Positions 17,548 to 25,536 of a stretch of 64,000 nucleotides of DNA are shown piece after piece. Position 1 is the first letter of the stretch, and the number at the start of each line of letters is the position of its first letter. The notes under the pieces are model-generated. The model did not search any database, had not been told where the DNA came from, and saw nothing but the letters and a program-made list of their open reading frames with translations. A program made the translations under genes and the position numbers. Source of the stretch: Allobosea sp. BK604 (GTDB lineage Bacteria; Pseudomonadota; Alphaproteobacteria; Rhizobiales; Beijerinckiaceae); NCBI RefSeq assembly GCF_004341515.1, contig NZ_SLZF01000010.1, positions 124,001 to 188,000 of the forward strand, given 5' to 3'.

Positions 17548-18597
17548 ATGAAGCGATTTTCAATGATTTTTGCGTGCGGTCTGGCCGCGGCAATGCTGAC
17601 GGGGGCCGCATCGGCCCAGACTCCTGCTCTGGAGAAAAAGAACGTCGCGATCTCCGTCGGCGGCTCGATCAGCCAGATGAACAAGGTGGCCTATGTGGTT
17701 GCCCTGCATCGCAAATATTTCGAGCAGGAAGGGCTGAACGTCGATTCCACGGCCTTCGCGTCCGGTACGGCGGCGCTGCAAAGCTTGGTGGGTGGCGGCG
17801 CCGACGTTGCGGAAGGGGCCTATGAGCACACGCTGCGCATGCAAACGAAGGGGGTGAACCTCACCTGCCTCGTGGCTTTCGGCCGCTATCCCGGGAACGT
17901 CCTGGTCGTGCGCAAATCGCTGGCCGACAAGATCAAGACCATTGCCGATCTCAAGGGCAAGAAGATCGGCGTCTCGGCTCCCGGATCCTCGACGCAGAAT
18001 TTCGTCGCCGGCCTGATGGAGCGTGCCGGCGTGTCCTGGAAGGATGCGGGTTATGTCTCGATCGGCACCGGCGCCAGTGCCGTCGCGGCCATCAAGACCG
18101 GCGGCGAGCTCGACGCGCTGGTCAATCTCGATCCTGCGATCAACGCGCTCGTCGATGGCGGCGACGCCGTGGTCCTGTCCGACAGCCGCACCGATGCCGG
18201 CACCAAGGCGGCCTTCGGCGGCGATTACCTCGCGGATTGCCTGTTCGTGAAGACCGACTTCCTGAAGGCCAATCCCAATACCTCGCAGGCCCTCGTCAAC
18301 GCCATCGTCCATGCCATGCAATGGCTCAAGACGGCCTCGGTCGACGACGTGATCAAGTCGCTGCCGGAATCCTACTACAAGAACGATGAGAAGCTTTACC
18401 GGGAATCCCTGGACAAGAACCTGTCGGCTTTCCAGTGGGACGGCATCATCACGCCGGAAGCCGCCAAGAACGTCCTCGACTCCATCGCGGTGCTCGAACC
18501 GGCGCTGCGCAACTCCAAGATCGATTTCGGCCGGACCTACGACAACAAGCTGATCGAGACGGCGCTGAAGAAATACAGCGCGCCGGTCAAGGAGTGA
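17548..18597 (+). CDS. ABC transporter substrate-binding protein, NitT/TauT (NMT1/THI5-like) family
   Basis: 349 aa from the ATG at 17548, which has GGAGGA upstream and begins a signal peptide (MKRFSMIFACGLAAAMLTGA, cleavage after ASA). The body is an NMT1-like periplasmic binding fold with the typical segments VALHRKYFEQEGLNVD and DLKGKKIGVSAPGSSTQNF. It captures a small solute for the ATPase and permease encoded next. This family handles sulfonates, nitrate, pyrimidines and aromatic acids, so the ligand is open. Confidence 0.9.
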   Translation: MKRFSMIFACGLAAAMLTGAASAQTPALEKKNVAISVGGSISQMNKVAYVVALHRKYFEQEGLNVDSTAFASGTAALQSLVGGGADVAEGAYEHTLRMQTKGVNLTCLVAFGRYPGNVLVVRKSLADKIKTIADLKGKKIGVSAPGSSTQNFVAGLMERAGVSWKDAGYVSIGTGASAVAAIKTGGELDALVNLDPAINALVDGGDAVVLSDSRTDAGTKAAFGGDYLADCLFVKTDFLKANPNTSQALVNAIVHAMQWLKTASVDDVIKSLPESYYKNDEKLYRESLDKNLSAFQWDGIITPEAAKNVLDSIAVLEPALRNSKIDFGRTYDNKLIETALKKYSAPVKE

Positions 18598-18642
18598 CGC
18601 GCCCGCGCCTCAGGCTTCAACCGAACAGATGATGGAAACGCC

Positions 18643-19488
18643 ATGATCGCACCCCTGGGGAAACCCGACGATGCTGCGAAGGCCGGCACGTCGAAAGCAC
18701 CCGCTCTCGCCTTCGACCAGGTCACGGTCCGCTTCGGCAGTTACACCGCCGTCTCGAACGCATCGATCACCGTCGGCGACGGCGAGTTCGTTTCGATCGT
18801 CGGCCCGACGGGCTGCGGCAAGTCGACCTTGCTCAACGTTGCCGCCGGCTTGCTCGAGCCGACGGAAGGGGAGATCAGCGTCTACGGCAAGGAGCTCGAC
18901 GGCATCAACCGGCAGGCCGGCTACCTCTTTCAGGCCGATGCGCTGATGCCCTGGCGCACCGCGCTGAACAACGTCATCACCGGTCTGCAATATCGCAATG
19001 TTCCGGTGCGCGAGGCGGAGGAACTCGGCCGCAAATGGCTGGCGCGCGTGGGGCTGAACGGCCACCACGAGCGCTTCCCCCACCAGCTCTCGGGCGGCAT
19101 GCGCAAGCGCGTCGCGCTGGCGCAGACGCTGATCATGGATCCCAAGATCATCCTGATGGACGAGCCGTTCAGCGCGCTCGATGTCCAGACGCGGGTGCTC
19201 ATGGAGAACGAGCTGCTGGCGCTCTGGATGGCCGACAAGAAGTCGGTTCTGTTCATCACGCATGATCTGGAGGAGGCGATCTCCCTGTCGGACCGCGTGA
19301 TCATCCTGTCAGCCGGTCCCGGAACCCATCCGATCGCGGAATTCGTGATTGATCTGCCCCGTCCCCGGGATGTCTCCGAGGTGCGCATGACGCCGCGCTT
19401 CGTCGAGCTCCATCACCAGATCTGGGAAGCCATGCGAGAAGAGGTCTTGAAGGCTTATGAGCGAAATCAGCAGAAGCTTGCCAGCTAG
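18643..19488 (+). CDS. ABC transporter ATP-binding protein (TauB/SsuB-like)
   Basis: 281 aa. All nucleotide-binding motifs are intact: Walker A GPTGCGKST, Q-loop LFQADALMPW, signature LSGGMRKRVALAQ, Walker B IILMDEPFSALD and switch His FITHDLEEAI. It energises import through the permease encoded downstream, whose start codon overlaps this gene by 32 bp, indicating translational coupling. Confidence 0.95.
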   Translation: MIAPLGKPDDAAKAGTSKAPALAFDQVTVRFGSYTAVSNASITVGDGEFVSIVGPTGCGKSTLLNVAAGLLEPTEGEISVYGKELDGINRQAGYLFQADALMPWRTALNNVITGLQYRNVPVREAEELGRKWLARVGLNGHHERFPHQLSGGMRKRVALAQTLIMDPKIILMDEPFSALDVQTRVLMENELLALWMADKKSVLFITHDLEEAISLSDRVIILSAGPGTHPIAEFVIDLPRPRDVSEVRMTPRFVELHHQIWEAMREEVLKAYERNQQKLAS

Positions 19489-20296
19489 CGCAGGCGTTGC
19501 GGCAAAGCCGCGCCGCCGGGCAGCAAAGAAGGCCAGCATGCCTGGCCGCGGCACCATGGTCCTGATGCAGCTCGCGCTGCTCGTGGCCCTGTTCGTGGCC
19601 TGGTTCGTCCTGGTCAAGATCAACATCCTGCCGATCTTCTTCTTCGGCGACCCGGTGCTGGTGCTCCAGCAGGTCTTCGACTGGATCATCAGCGGCGAGG
19701 TCTTCGTCCATCTTGCGACGACGCTGATCGAGACCATCCTCGGCTTCCTCATCGGCATCTTCTTCGGCGTCGCGGCCGGCATGTGGCTCGGCCTGTCGCC
19801 GATCGCGGCCGCGCTGCTCGACCCGTACATCAAGGCGCTGAATGCGATGCCGCGCGTCGTGCTCGGGCCGATCTTCGTGGTCTGGTTCGGCCTGGGGATC
19901 GCCTCGAAGGTCGCGCTCGGCGTCACGCTGGTCTTCTTCGTCGTATTCTTCAACGTCTTCCAGGGCGTGCGCGAGGTCAGCCCGGTCATCCTCGCCAATG
20001 CCCGGATGCTGGGCGCGAACAGGAGCCAGCTGCTGCGGACCGTCTATATCCCGTCGGCGATGAGCTGGGTCTTCTCCAGCCTGCACATGTCGGTCGGCAT
20101 GGCCTTCGTCGGCGCCGTCGTCGGCGAATATCTCGGCTCGTCCCGTGGCATCGGCTACCTGATCCTGCAGGCTGAATCGACCTTCGACGTCAACGCGGTC
20201 TTTGCCGGCATCCTGGTGCTGACCGTGTTCGCGCTTCTCCTGGATCTGACCGTGACCCTCGCCGAACGACGCCTGATCGTCGGTCGTCCGAACTGA
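19457..20296 (+). CDS. ABC transporter permease (NitT/TauT type)
   Basis: 279 aa with about six membrane segments. The cytoplasmic EAA loop that contacts the ATPase is visible as EVSPVILANARMLGANRSQL. A basic N-terminal tail (AAKPRRRAAKK) precedes TM1. It overlaps the ATPase gene and is followed 26 bp later by the carboxymuconolactone-decarboxylase-like gene. Confidence 0.93.
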   Translation: MSEISRSLPASAGVAAKPRRRAAKKASMPGRGTMVLMQLALLVALFVAWFVLVKINILPIFFFGDPVLVLQQVFDWIISGEVFVHLATTLIETILGFLIGIFFGVAAGMWLGLSPIAAALLDPYIKALNAMPRVVLGPIFVVWFGLGIASKVALGVTLVFFVVFFNVFQGVREVSPVILANARMLGANRSQLLRTVYIPSAMSWVFSSLHMSVGMAFVGAVVGEYLGSSRGIGYLILQAESTFDVNAVFAGILVLTVFALLLDLTVTLAERRLIVGRPN

Positions 20297-20322
20297 TCCG
20301 CCCGTTTCAACAAGGAAAGACC

Positions 20323-20718
20323 ATGGATATGTCTCAAGACAGCGATGCCCGCTTTCAGGCCGGGCTCGAAATTCGCCGCGAGGTCCTCGGCAAGGAGCAT
20401 GTCGATCGCTCGCTCGCCAATGTCGATGCGTTCGCGGCTCCGCTCCAGCGCCTGGTGACCGAATATTGCTGGGGCGAGGTCTGGGGCCGCCCCGGCCTCG
20501 AGCGCAAGACGCGCAGCATGCTGAACCTAGCCATGCTTTCGGCGCTGAACCGGACCCACGAGTTCAAGCTGCACGTCCGCGGCGCGCTGCAGAACGGCGT
20601 CACCCGCGAGGAGATCCAGGAGGTTCTCCTGCAGGTCGCGATCTATTGCGGCGTTCCAGCCTCCCTTGAAAGCTCGCGAGCGGCCCAGGAAGTCTTCAAG
20701 GAACTCGACGCCAAGTAA
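20323..20718 (+). CDS. Carboxymuconolactone decarboxylase family protein
   Basis: 131 aa, all-helical CMD fold, with the hallmark segments RKTRSMLNLAMLSALNR, HVRGALQNGVTREEIQEVL and AIYCGVPASLES. It resembles 4-carboxymuconolactone decarboxylase (PcaC-like) rather than AhpD because no CxxC is present. With the enol-lactonase-like hydrolase this points to degradation of an aromatic or lactone-forming compound. Last gene before a strong terminator. Confidence 0.9.
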   Translation: MDMSQDSDARFQAGLEIRREVLGKEHVDRSLANVDAFAAPLQRLVTEYCWGEVWGRPGLERKTRSMLNLAMLSALNRTHEFKLHVRGALQNGVTREEIQEVLLQVAIYCGVPASLESSRAAQEVFKELDAK

Positions 20719-20721
20719 GCG

Positions 20722-20753
20722 GAACCGCAGCGGGAATTTTCCCGCTGCGGTTC
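20722..20753 (+). terminator. Terminator of the catabolic/transport operon
   Basis: A perfect 15-bp stem (GAACCGCAGCGGGAA with TTCCCGCTGCGGTTC) around a TT loop, starting 4 nt after the CMD gene stop. Confidence 0.8.
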
Positions 20754-20760
20754 TCGGCTA

Positions 20761-20847
20761 GAACACGCGCCGATCAGATCGGATCACGCGTTCTCCATCA
20801 ATCGTTGAGAGGTGGATTCACCGATCAGGTTGATTCAGCCTGATCGG
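20761..20847. repeat. Palindromic intergenic sequence block
   Basis: Contains GAACACGCG ... CACGCGTTC flanking a GATCAGATCGGATC core, then the inverted repeat CCGATCAGG (20821-20829) and CCTGATCGG (20839-20847). It looks like a dispersed palindromic element; no gene is seen in 20719-20982. Confidence 0.4.
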
Positions 20848-20982
20848 ATCCGGCTCCAGAGGCGGGCGCCAAAGCGGGCAGGGCGCGCCGCAACATCCCG
20901 ACCCGCCTGAACGGTGCGCTGGATCACGGAACTCCAGCGTGATCTCGGCGTTTCATCTTCTGGCCTTGCGTTGGAGGGTGAC

Positions 20983-21474
20983 ATGTCGAAGCGGTTCGCA
21001 GCCTGCTCTCTTCTTGTCGTCGTGGGTTTGGCCGCCACGGGACCGGCTCAGGCCGGCATCCTGGAAGATCTGGCTCGCGCGGTCTTCGGGCGACCGGCGC
21101 GCCTCGCCCCGACCTACCTTGCACCCGAGCCGCTTCCACTCGACGTGACGGTTCGCCCGCAGCACCGAAAGAAGGCGAGCGTCGCGGCGTCCGCCAAACC
21201 GAAGCCACCAGCGATCAAGCTGGATCCGGAGACGGAGCCCTACTGGTATCTGCGCGATCCGACCTTGAGGCGCGGCGATATCGTCGTCGCCCGGTCGGGT
21301 GCTCTCGTGTTCGAGGGGCCGCGCGAGAGCGAGCATGTCACGGCCGATTTCGTCGCGCTCGAACACTCGCGCCTGGTGCCGAAAGCCTTCAAGCAACGCA
21401 TCAATGCTGCCGTGGCCGGCACGGTCACCGACCCTGGTGCCGTCGCATCGGCGAACGACCGGACGGGAAACTGA
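20983..21474 (+). CDS. Exported protein of unknown function
   Basis: 163 aa from the ATG at 20983 (GGAGGG upstream), with a signal peptide ending GPAQA. After a basic linker (QHRKKASVAASAKPKPP) comes a compact domain with YWYLRDPTLRRGDIVV and EHSRLVPKAFKQRIN. I recall similar short exported proteins in other Hyphomicrobiales but know no function for them. It probably sits in the periplasm. Confidence 0.7.
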   Translation: MSKRFAACSLLVVVGLAATGPAQAGILEDLARAVFGRPARLAPTYLAPEPLPLDVTVRPQHRKKASVAASAKPKPPAIKLDPETEPYWYLRDPTLRRGDIVVARSGALVFEGPRESEHVTADFVALEHSRLVPKAFKQRINAAVAGTVTDPGAVASANDRTGN

Positions 21475-21486
21475 GGTTCGCGTCGG

Positions 21487-22119
21487 CTAGCGCGGCCGGC
21501 GGATCGCCCTGACCTTGCCGGTATTGCCTCCGCCGCAGAAGAAGCGGTCGGTGCCGTCGGATTCCAGCCCCGAGACGGCCGTGCCCGGAGGCATGTCGAG
21601 CTGCTCCAGCACGGCCCCGCTCTGCGGATCGATCCGCCTGACGCTACTCTCGTCGCCTTCCCAGGTCCCGTGCCAGAGCTCGCCATCGACCCAGCTGACC
21701 CCGGTGACGAAGCGATTGGACTCGATCGTGCGCAGGGTCGCGCCGGTTTCGGGATCGATCTGATGGATCTTGCGCTCGCGATATTGGCCCACCCAGAGCG
21801 TCCCCTCGGCCCAGGCCAGGCCTGAATCGCCGCCGCCGCCCGGTGCCGGGATGGTGGCGAGGACGTTGCCGGTTTCCGGATCGATCTTCTGGATGCGATC
21901 CTCGGCGATCTGGAACAGGTGCCGGCCGTCGAAGGCCGTGCCCGCATGGGCGGGGACATCGAGCGAGCGCATGGTCTCGCCGCTTGCCGGGTCCAGGGCG
22001 TTCAGCCTGTCGCCGCAGGCGAACCAGACGTGCCGGCCGTCGAAGGTCACGCCACCGACCTGGTTGACGCCCGGAAACGGGCCGTATTCGCGGATGATTT
22101 CTGCAGGTGCGTTTTTCAT
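21487..22119 (-). CDS. Beta-propeller repeat protein (glutamine-cyclotransferase/YVTN-like)
   Basis: 210 aa made of about five blade-like repeats with the recurring turn IDPETG or LDPASG (LDPASGETM, IDPETGNVL, IDPETGATL, IDPQSGAVL). No signal peptide is visible, so it is probably cytoplasmic. It lies 9 bp downstream of the HTH/TPR-like gene and is presumably co-transcribed with it. The function is unknown; it may bind a ligand for the regulator. Confidence 0.75.
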   Translation of the reverse strand: MKNAPAEIIREYGPFPGVNQVGGVTFDGRHVWFACGDRLNALDPASGETMRSLDVPAHAGTAFDGRHLFQIAEDRIQKIDPETGNVLATIPAPGGGGDSGLAWAEGTLWVGQYRERKIHQIDPETGATLRTIESNRFVTGVSWVDGELWHGTWEGDESSVRRIDPQSGAVLEQLDMPPGTAVSGLESDGTDRFFCGGGNTGKVRAIRRPR

Positions 22120-22128
22120 GGCCTCACC

Positions 22129-23349
22129 CTAGCTGCCCGGCAACGGGGCAGGGAGTAACAAGGTCGTCGCGAAACCCGGCAGCGGCGGCGTGAGCCAGCG
22201 CCGTGCCCGTCCCCGTCCGAATGACTGCACCTTGCCGGCAAGCGCGAGCGAGTCGAGCGCCCGCTGCACGCTGCGCTGGCTGGTGTCCAGTGCGAGCGCG
22301 AGCGCCGAGCTCGACCAGGCCTCGCCATCGGCCAGGAAGGCGAGCACCGCCGCGTGCCGTTCCTCGATCGGACGCGCCAGCACCAGGACCTCGCACGCCT
22401 GGCGCGGCGCAAGCGCGAAGCCGCGCTTGGTCGCGCTCACGCCGGCAAGGGACCGCAGCAGCGAGCGCAGCCGCCCGATCTCGACCCGCAGCCGGGCGCG
22501 ATGCGATTCATCGGCCTGCCTGCCTCCGAAGGCCTTGGCCACCAGCGCATCCCTCGGCACATCCGCGGGCCAGGCTTCGGCAAGCGCACGCGCGAGCGCG
22601 AAGAGGACCGGACGGGTCGCGAGCGAAACCGCGCCGCGCGGGTCGCGCACGACATGGCGGCAGGCATCGACCAGGAGCGCCTTCGAGCCTTGCAGCGCCT
22701 CGACCTCGTCGAGCAGGAGAGGGCGCTCTTCGCCGCGCGCAATCAGGCGCGCCGCCGGCGCATCGAGCAGGTGCGCCGCGCTTTCGACCTCGGCGGTCAA
22801 AGCCGGAATGCGAGCGATGCGCGCGGCGCTCTCGGCCCGGCCGAGCGCGGCACGCGCCTCCTTCGCCCGCAGGCGCCGCATCGCGATCCCGGTGGCGACC
22901 AGCTCATGGGCTGTCCTCAGCGCCGGCGGGAAGGGCGCCGGGTCGAGCTCGGAGAGGCGGCGCTCGGCTTCGTCGAGCCGCCCGAGCAGGACGAGGCGGC
23001 GGATCTCCAGGTAGCGCGCATGCGCGCCGTTCAGCCGGTCGCCATGCGCTTCGAGCGCCGAGCGCGCCGCGTCGAGTGTCTTTGCCGGCCAGCCAAGATC
23101 ACGCGATGCGAGCGCGATCTCGGCCTGTGCGACGATGCAGCGCGCGCGGGCCACGGCCTCGCGCGGACCGAAGCCGCGTGCCGCGCGCCGAAGCAGGTCC
23201 TTCGCCCGGGCGAGGTCGCCGAGCTGCGCCATCGCGATGCCACGTAGCGCGAGCGCGGGCGCGTCATCGCGCAAGGCGATCCGGTTCAGGGCGCCGAGCG
23301 GATCACCCGCCGCCAGCGCACGCCCTGCGGCGGTGATCAGCGAGTCCAT
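22129..23349 (-). CDS. Helix-turn-helix protein with TPR-like N-terminus
   Basis: 406 aa, strongly Ala/Arg/Leu-rich. Residues about 1-200 form repeated helical pairs (for example GDPLGALNRIALRDDAPALALRG) that resemble TPR. The C-terminal part has winged-helix-like segments (LRVEIGRLRSLLRSLAGVSA and WSSSALALALDTSQRSVQRALDSL, an HTH). A DNA-binding regulator is likely. It is divergently arranged with the DUF899 gene and could control both directions. Confidence 0.7.
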   Translation of the reverse strand: MDSLITAAGRALAAGDPLGALNRIALRDDAPALALRGIAMAQLGDLARAKDLLRRAARGFGPREAVARARCIVAQAEIALASRDLGWPAKTLDAARSALEAHGDRLNGAHARYLEIRRLVLLGRLDEAERRLSELDPAPFPPALRTAHELVATGIAMRRLRAKEARAALGRAESAARIARIPALTAEVESAAHLLDAPAARLIARGEERPLLLDEVEALQGSKALLVDACRHVVRDPRGAVSLATRPVLFALARALAEAWPADVPRDALVAKAFGGRQADESHRARLRVEIGRLRSLLRSLAGVSATKRGFALAPRQACEVLVLARPIEERHAAVLAFLADGEAWSSSALALALDTSQRSVQRALDSLALAGKVQSFGRGRARRWLTPPLPGFATTLLLPAPLPGS

Positions 23350-23468
23350 TCAAATCCCGCCAAACTTGTCACTCCCACCCTCTGCCCCCTCGGACCTACC
23401 ACCGTTCAATACGTCGCGATGAGAACGGAACGCGCGACGCAGGACACAGGACGACAGGAGAGAAGGCA

Positions 23469-24236
23469 ATGTCGATGCATGTGACCGGAACCCGTGAACA
23501 GTGGCTCGCGGCGCGGCTCGCGCTGCTGGAGGCGGAGAAGGAGCTGACGCGGCGGGGCGACGAGTTGGCGCGGCAGCGGCAGGCACTGCCCTGGGTCCGG
23601 GTCGACAAGGACTATCGCTTCGAGACCGAGGCTGGCGAGGTTGCGCTGCCGGAGCTCTTCGCCGGGCACTCGCAGCTCCTCGTCTACCATTTCATGTTCG
23701 GGCCGGACTACAAGGCGGGCTGCCCGTCCTGCTCTGCGATCGCGGACGGGTTCAACGGCATCTACAGCCATCTGGCGAACCATGACGTCACGCTCATGGC
23801 GGTGTCGCGGGCGCCGCTCGCCAAGCTGCAGGCCTATAAGCAGCGGATGGGATGGACCTTTCCCTGGGCGTCCTCGGCCGCTGGCGATTTCAGCTACGAC
23901 TTCAACGTCTCGTTCACGGAGGCGGCGCTGCGCGCGGGGACGATCGAGTACAATTATCGCCGCAGCGGCTTCGTCATGGATGCGCTGCCGACCACCGGGC
24001 CCGTCGCCCAGTTCGCGGTCATGTCGGGCACCGACGTGCCGACCTATGTGCGCGACCGGCCCGGCGTCAGCGCCTTCATCCTCGCGGACGGCGTCATCTA
24101 CCACACCTATTCCGCCTATGCGCGCGGCGTCGACGGGATCTGGAGCATGTTCGCCTGGCTCGACCGCGCGCCGAAGGGCCGCAACGAGGCCGACGGCCCC
24201 TGGTGGCGCCGTCATGACGAATACGGCAGGAGCTGA
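23469..24236 (+). CDS. DUF899 family thioredoxin-fold protein
   Basis: 255 aa. The N-terminal stretch REQWLAARLALLEAEKELTR followed by LPWVRVDKDYRFET is the signature opening of DUF899. Then come LLVYHFMFGPDYKAGCPSCS, with a thioredoxin-like CxxC, and VTLMAVSRAPLAKLQAYKQRMGW. The fold is AhpC/TSA-like but the activity is not established. An 87-codon membrane-protein gene follows 8 bp later. Confidence 0.88.
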   Translation: MSMHVTGTREQWLAARLALLEAEKELTRRGDELARQRQALPWVRVDKDYRFETEAGEVALPELFAGHSQLLVYHFMFGPDYKAGCPSCSAIADGFNGIYSHLANHDVTLMAVSRAPLAKLQAYKQRMGWTFPWASSAAGDFSYDFNVSFTEAALRAGTIEYNYRRSGFVMDALPTTGPVAQFAVMSGTDVPTYVRDRPGVSAFILADGVIYHTYSAYARGVDGIWSMFAWLDRAPKGRNEADGPWWRRHDEYGRS

Positions 24237-24244
24237 GCGGCGCC

Positions 24245-24508
24245 ATGTCGATCCCTCTCCGACGCGGCGGCGCGTTCGCCCGAGGCGCAGCCGACTGGCT
24301 GCGCCTGGCGGCCGCACCGACCTTCGCGGCCATGGCTCTGGTCACGGCCATCTTCGAGGGCGACCGGCCGGATGTGCTCTGTTCAGTGGCGCAGCATGCG
24401 TCTGCATTGAGCGGAATGGCCGTGATGTACGCCCTGATGAGCGTCTTCCATCTGGCGCCCTGGTTGGGGCTGATTTCCCGTCAACGAGACGGAGCTTCGC
24501 GGATTTAA
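24245..24508 (+). CDS. Small membrane protein next to DUF899
   Basis: 87 aa with two hydrophobic segments (LAAAPTFAAMALVTAIF and GMAVMYALMSVFHLAPWLGLI). It starts 8 bp after the DUF899 gene, so it is very likely co-transcribed. Function unknown. Confidence 0.65.
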   Translation: MSIPLRRGGAFARGAADWLRLAAAPTFAAMALVTAIFEGDRPDVLCSVAQHASALSGMAVMYALMSVFHLAPWLGLISRQRDGASRI

Positions 24509-24588
24509 TCCGGTGGGTCTTTCTTCGCACCATGCGCGGCGGGAAGGCGAGGACAGCCCGCCTTCCGCATAGGGCATCGGATCAGTCG

Positions 24589-25155
24589 TCAGCCGTCTGT
24601 CCGTGGCAGCGATTGCAGCACATGCACCGCCAACCCCTCCCGCTCCAGCCGGTCGCGCCCACCCATTCCGATCAGGTCGAAGACGAAGAGCGCGGTCACG
24701 CATCGCCCTCCCATCCGCCGGACGAGCTGCGCAGACGCGGCCGCCGTTCCACCTGTCATCAGAACATCGTCGAGAATGGCGACGGAGCGGCCTTCGAGGC
24801 GGTGGCCCTTGGACATGACGACGCCGCTGCCGAGCTCGTAATTGGCCATGACGCGGCGGATGACGTCGACCCGGATCGACTCGACTTTCCTGATGTCGAT
24901 GAAGCCGAGGCCATTGCGGAGGGCGAGGGCGCCGGCAAGCCCGTAGCCGCCGATATCGATGCCGGCCAGCACATCGATGTCACCGGGCAGGCGCTGCGCC
25001 AGCGCCTCGACAATCGCTCGCGCGCTCGCGCCGTCGACAGTGGCGGCTGCAATATCGGGGAAATCCGTGCCCGGAACCGGATGGTCGTGCCAGCGTCGGT
25101 AGGGAATTTGGAGAGGTTTGCCGCCATCGGGGGCGAGTAAGGTAGCGCGATCCAT
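24589..25155 (-). CDS. Phosphoribosyltransferase, adenine phosphoribosyltransferase-like
   Basis: 188 aa. The PRPP-binding loop VAILDDVLMTGGTAAA is diagnostic of type I phosphoribosyltransferases, and the surrounding pattern (GIDIGGYGLAGALALRNGLG, then SKGHRLEGRSV) resembles Apt. The usual length and fold are complete. It may salvage a purine base, but the base specificity cannot be read from sequence. Confidence 0.82.
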   Translation of the reverse strand: MDRATLLAPDGGKPLQIPYRRWHDHPVPGTDFPDIAAATVDGASARAIVEALAQRLPGDIDVLAGIDIGGYGLAGALALRNGLGFIDIRKVESIRVDVIRRVMANYELGSGVVMSKGHRLEGRSVAILDDVLMTGGTAAASAQLVRRMGGRCVTALFVFDLIGMGGRDRLEREGLAVHVLQSLPRTDG

Positions 25156-25536
25156 GATGCTCGATGCCTGTGCCGCTTGCCCTAGGGGATTCTCACATGT
25201 CCTTGCCGCGTTGATGACAAGCCGGAGATGAGGCTTGGTCGTGCCGGCGGCAGGGTGAATCGACGAGCCGCAATCGAGCGAGGACTATCATCGGCGTCAG
25301 CCGTAAATCAGAGTGCAATGTTTCATCCGATTGCCACGCAAGAGAATGCGCCGGGAAAGACGCTGAAAATCGTGAGCGAAATATTTTAACAAATAGTGGG
25401 TGGCTAAGAATCGGGTGAATAAATACATATTTTTGCTTGTTCGAAGCTGCGTCAATAAAGAGTTAGCCCGGATTAGGATGCCGCTCGCCCGGCATCGGTT
25501 GGGTATAGTCGCGCCGTATCCAGTGGGGGCGCGGTC
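25156..25536. other. Promoter region of the exopolysaccharide locus
   Basis: 381 bp without a gene. It has a local AT-rich core (about 25375-25440, with AAATATTTTAACAAAT and AAATACATATTTTT) in an otherwise GC-rich window, which fits a promoter or regulatory region. TGGCTAA occurs at 25401-25407; the same 7-mer occurs upstream of the orphan regulator and of ugd. Confidence 0.5.

Noticed and set aside
22203..23336. Plus-strand frame of 377 codons
   Set aside because: Arg/Pro/Ala-rich composition typical of an antisense shadow of the HTH/TPR-like gene.
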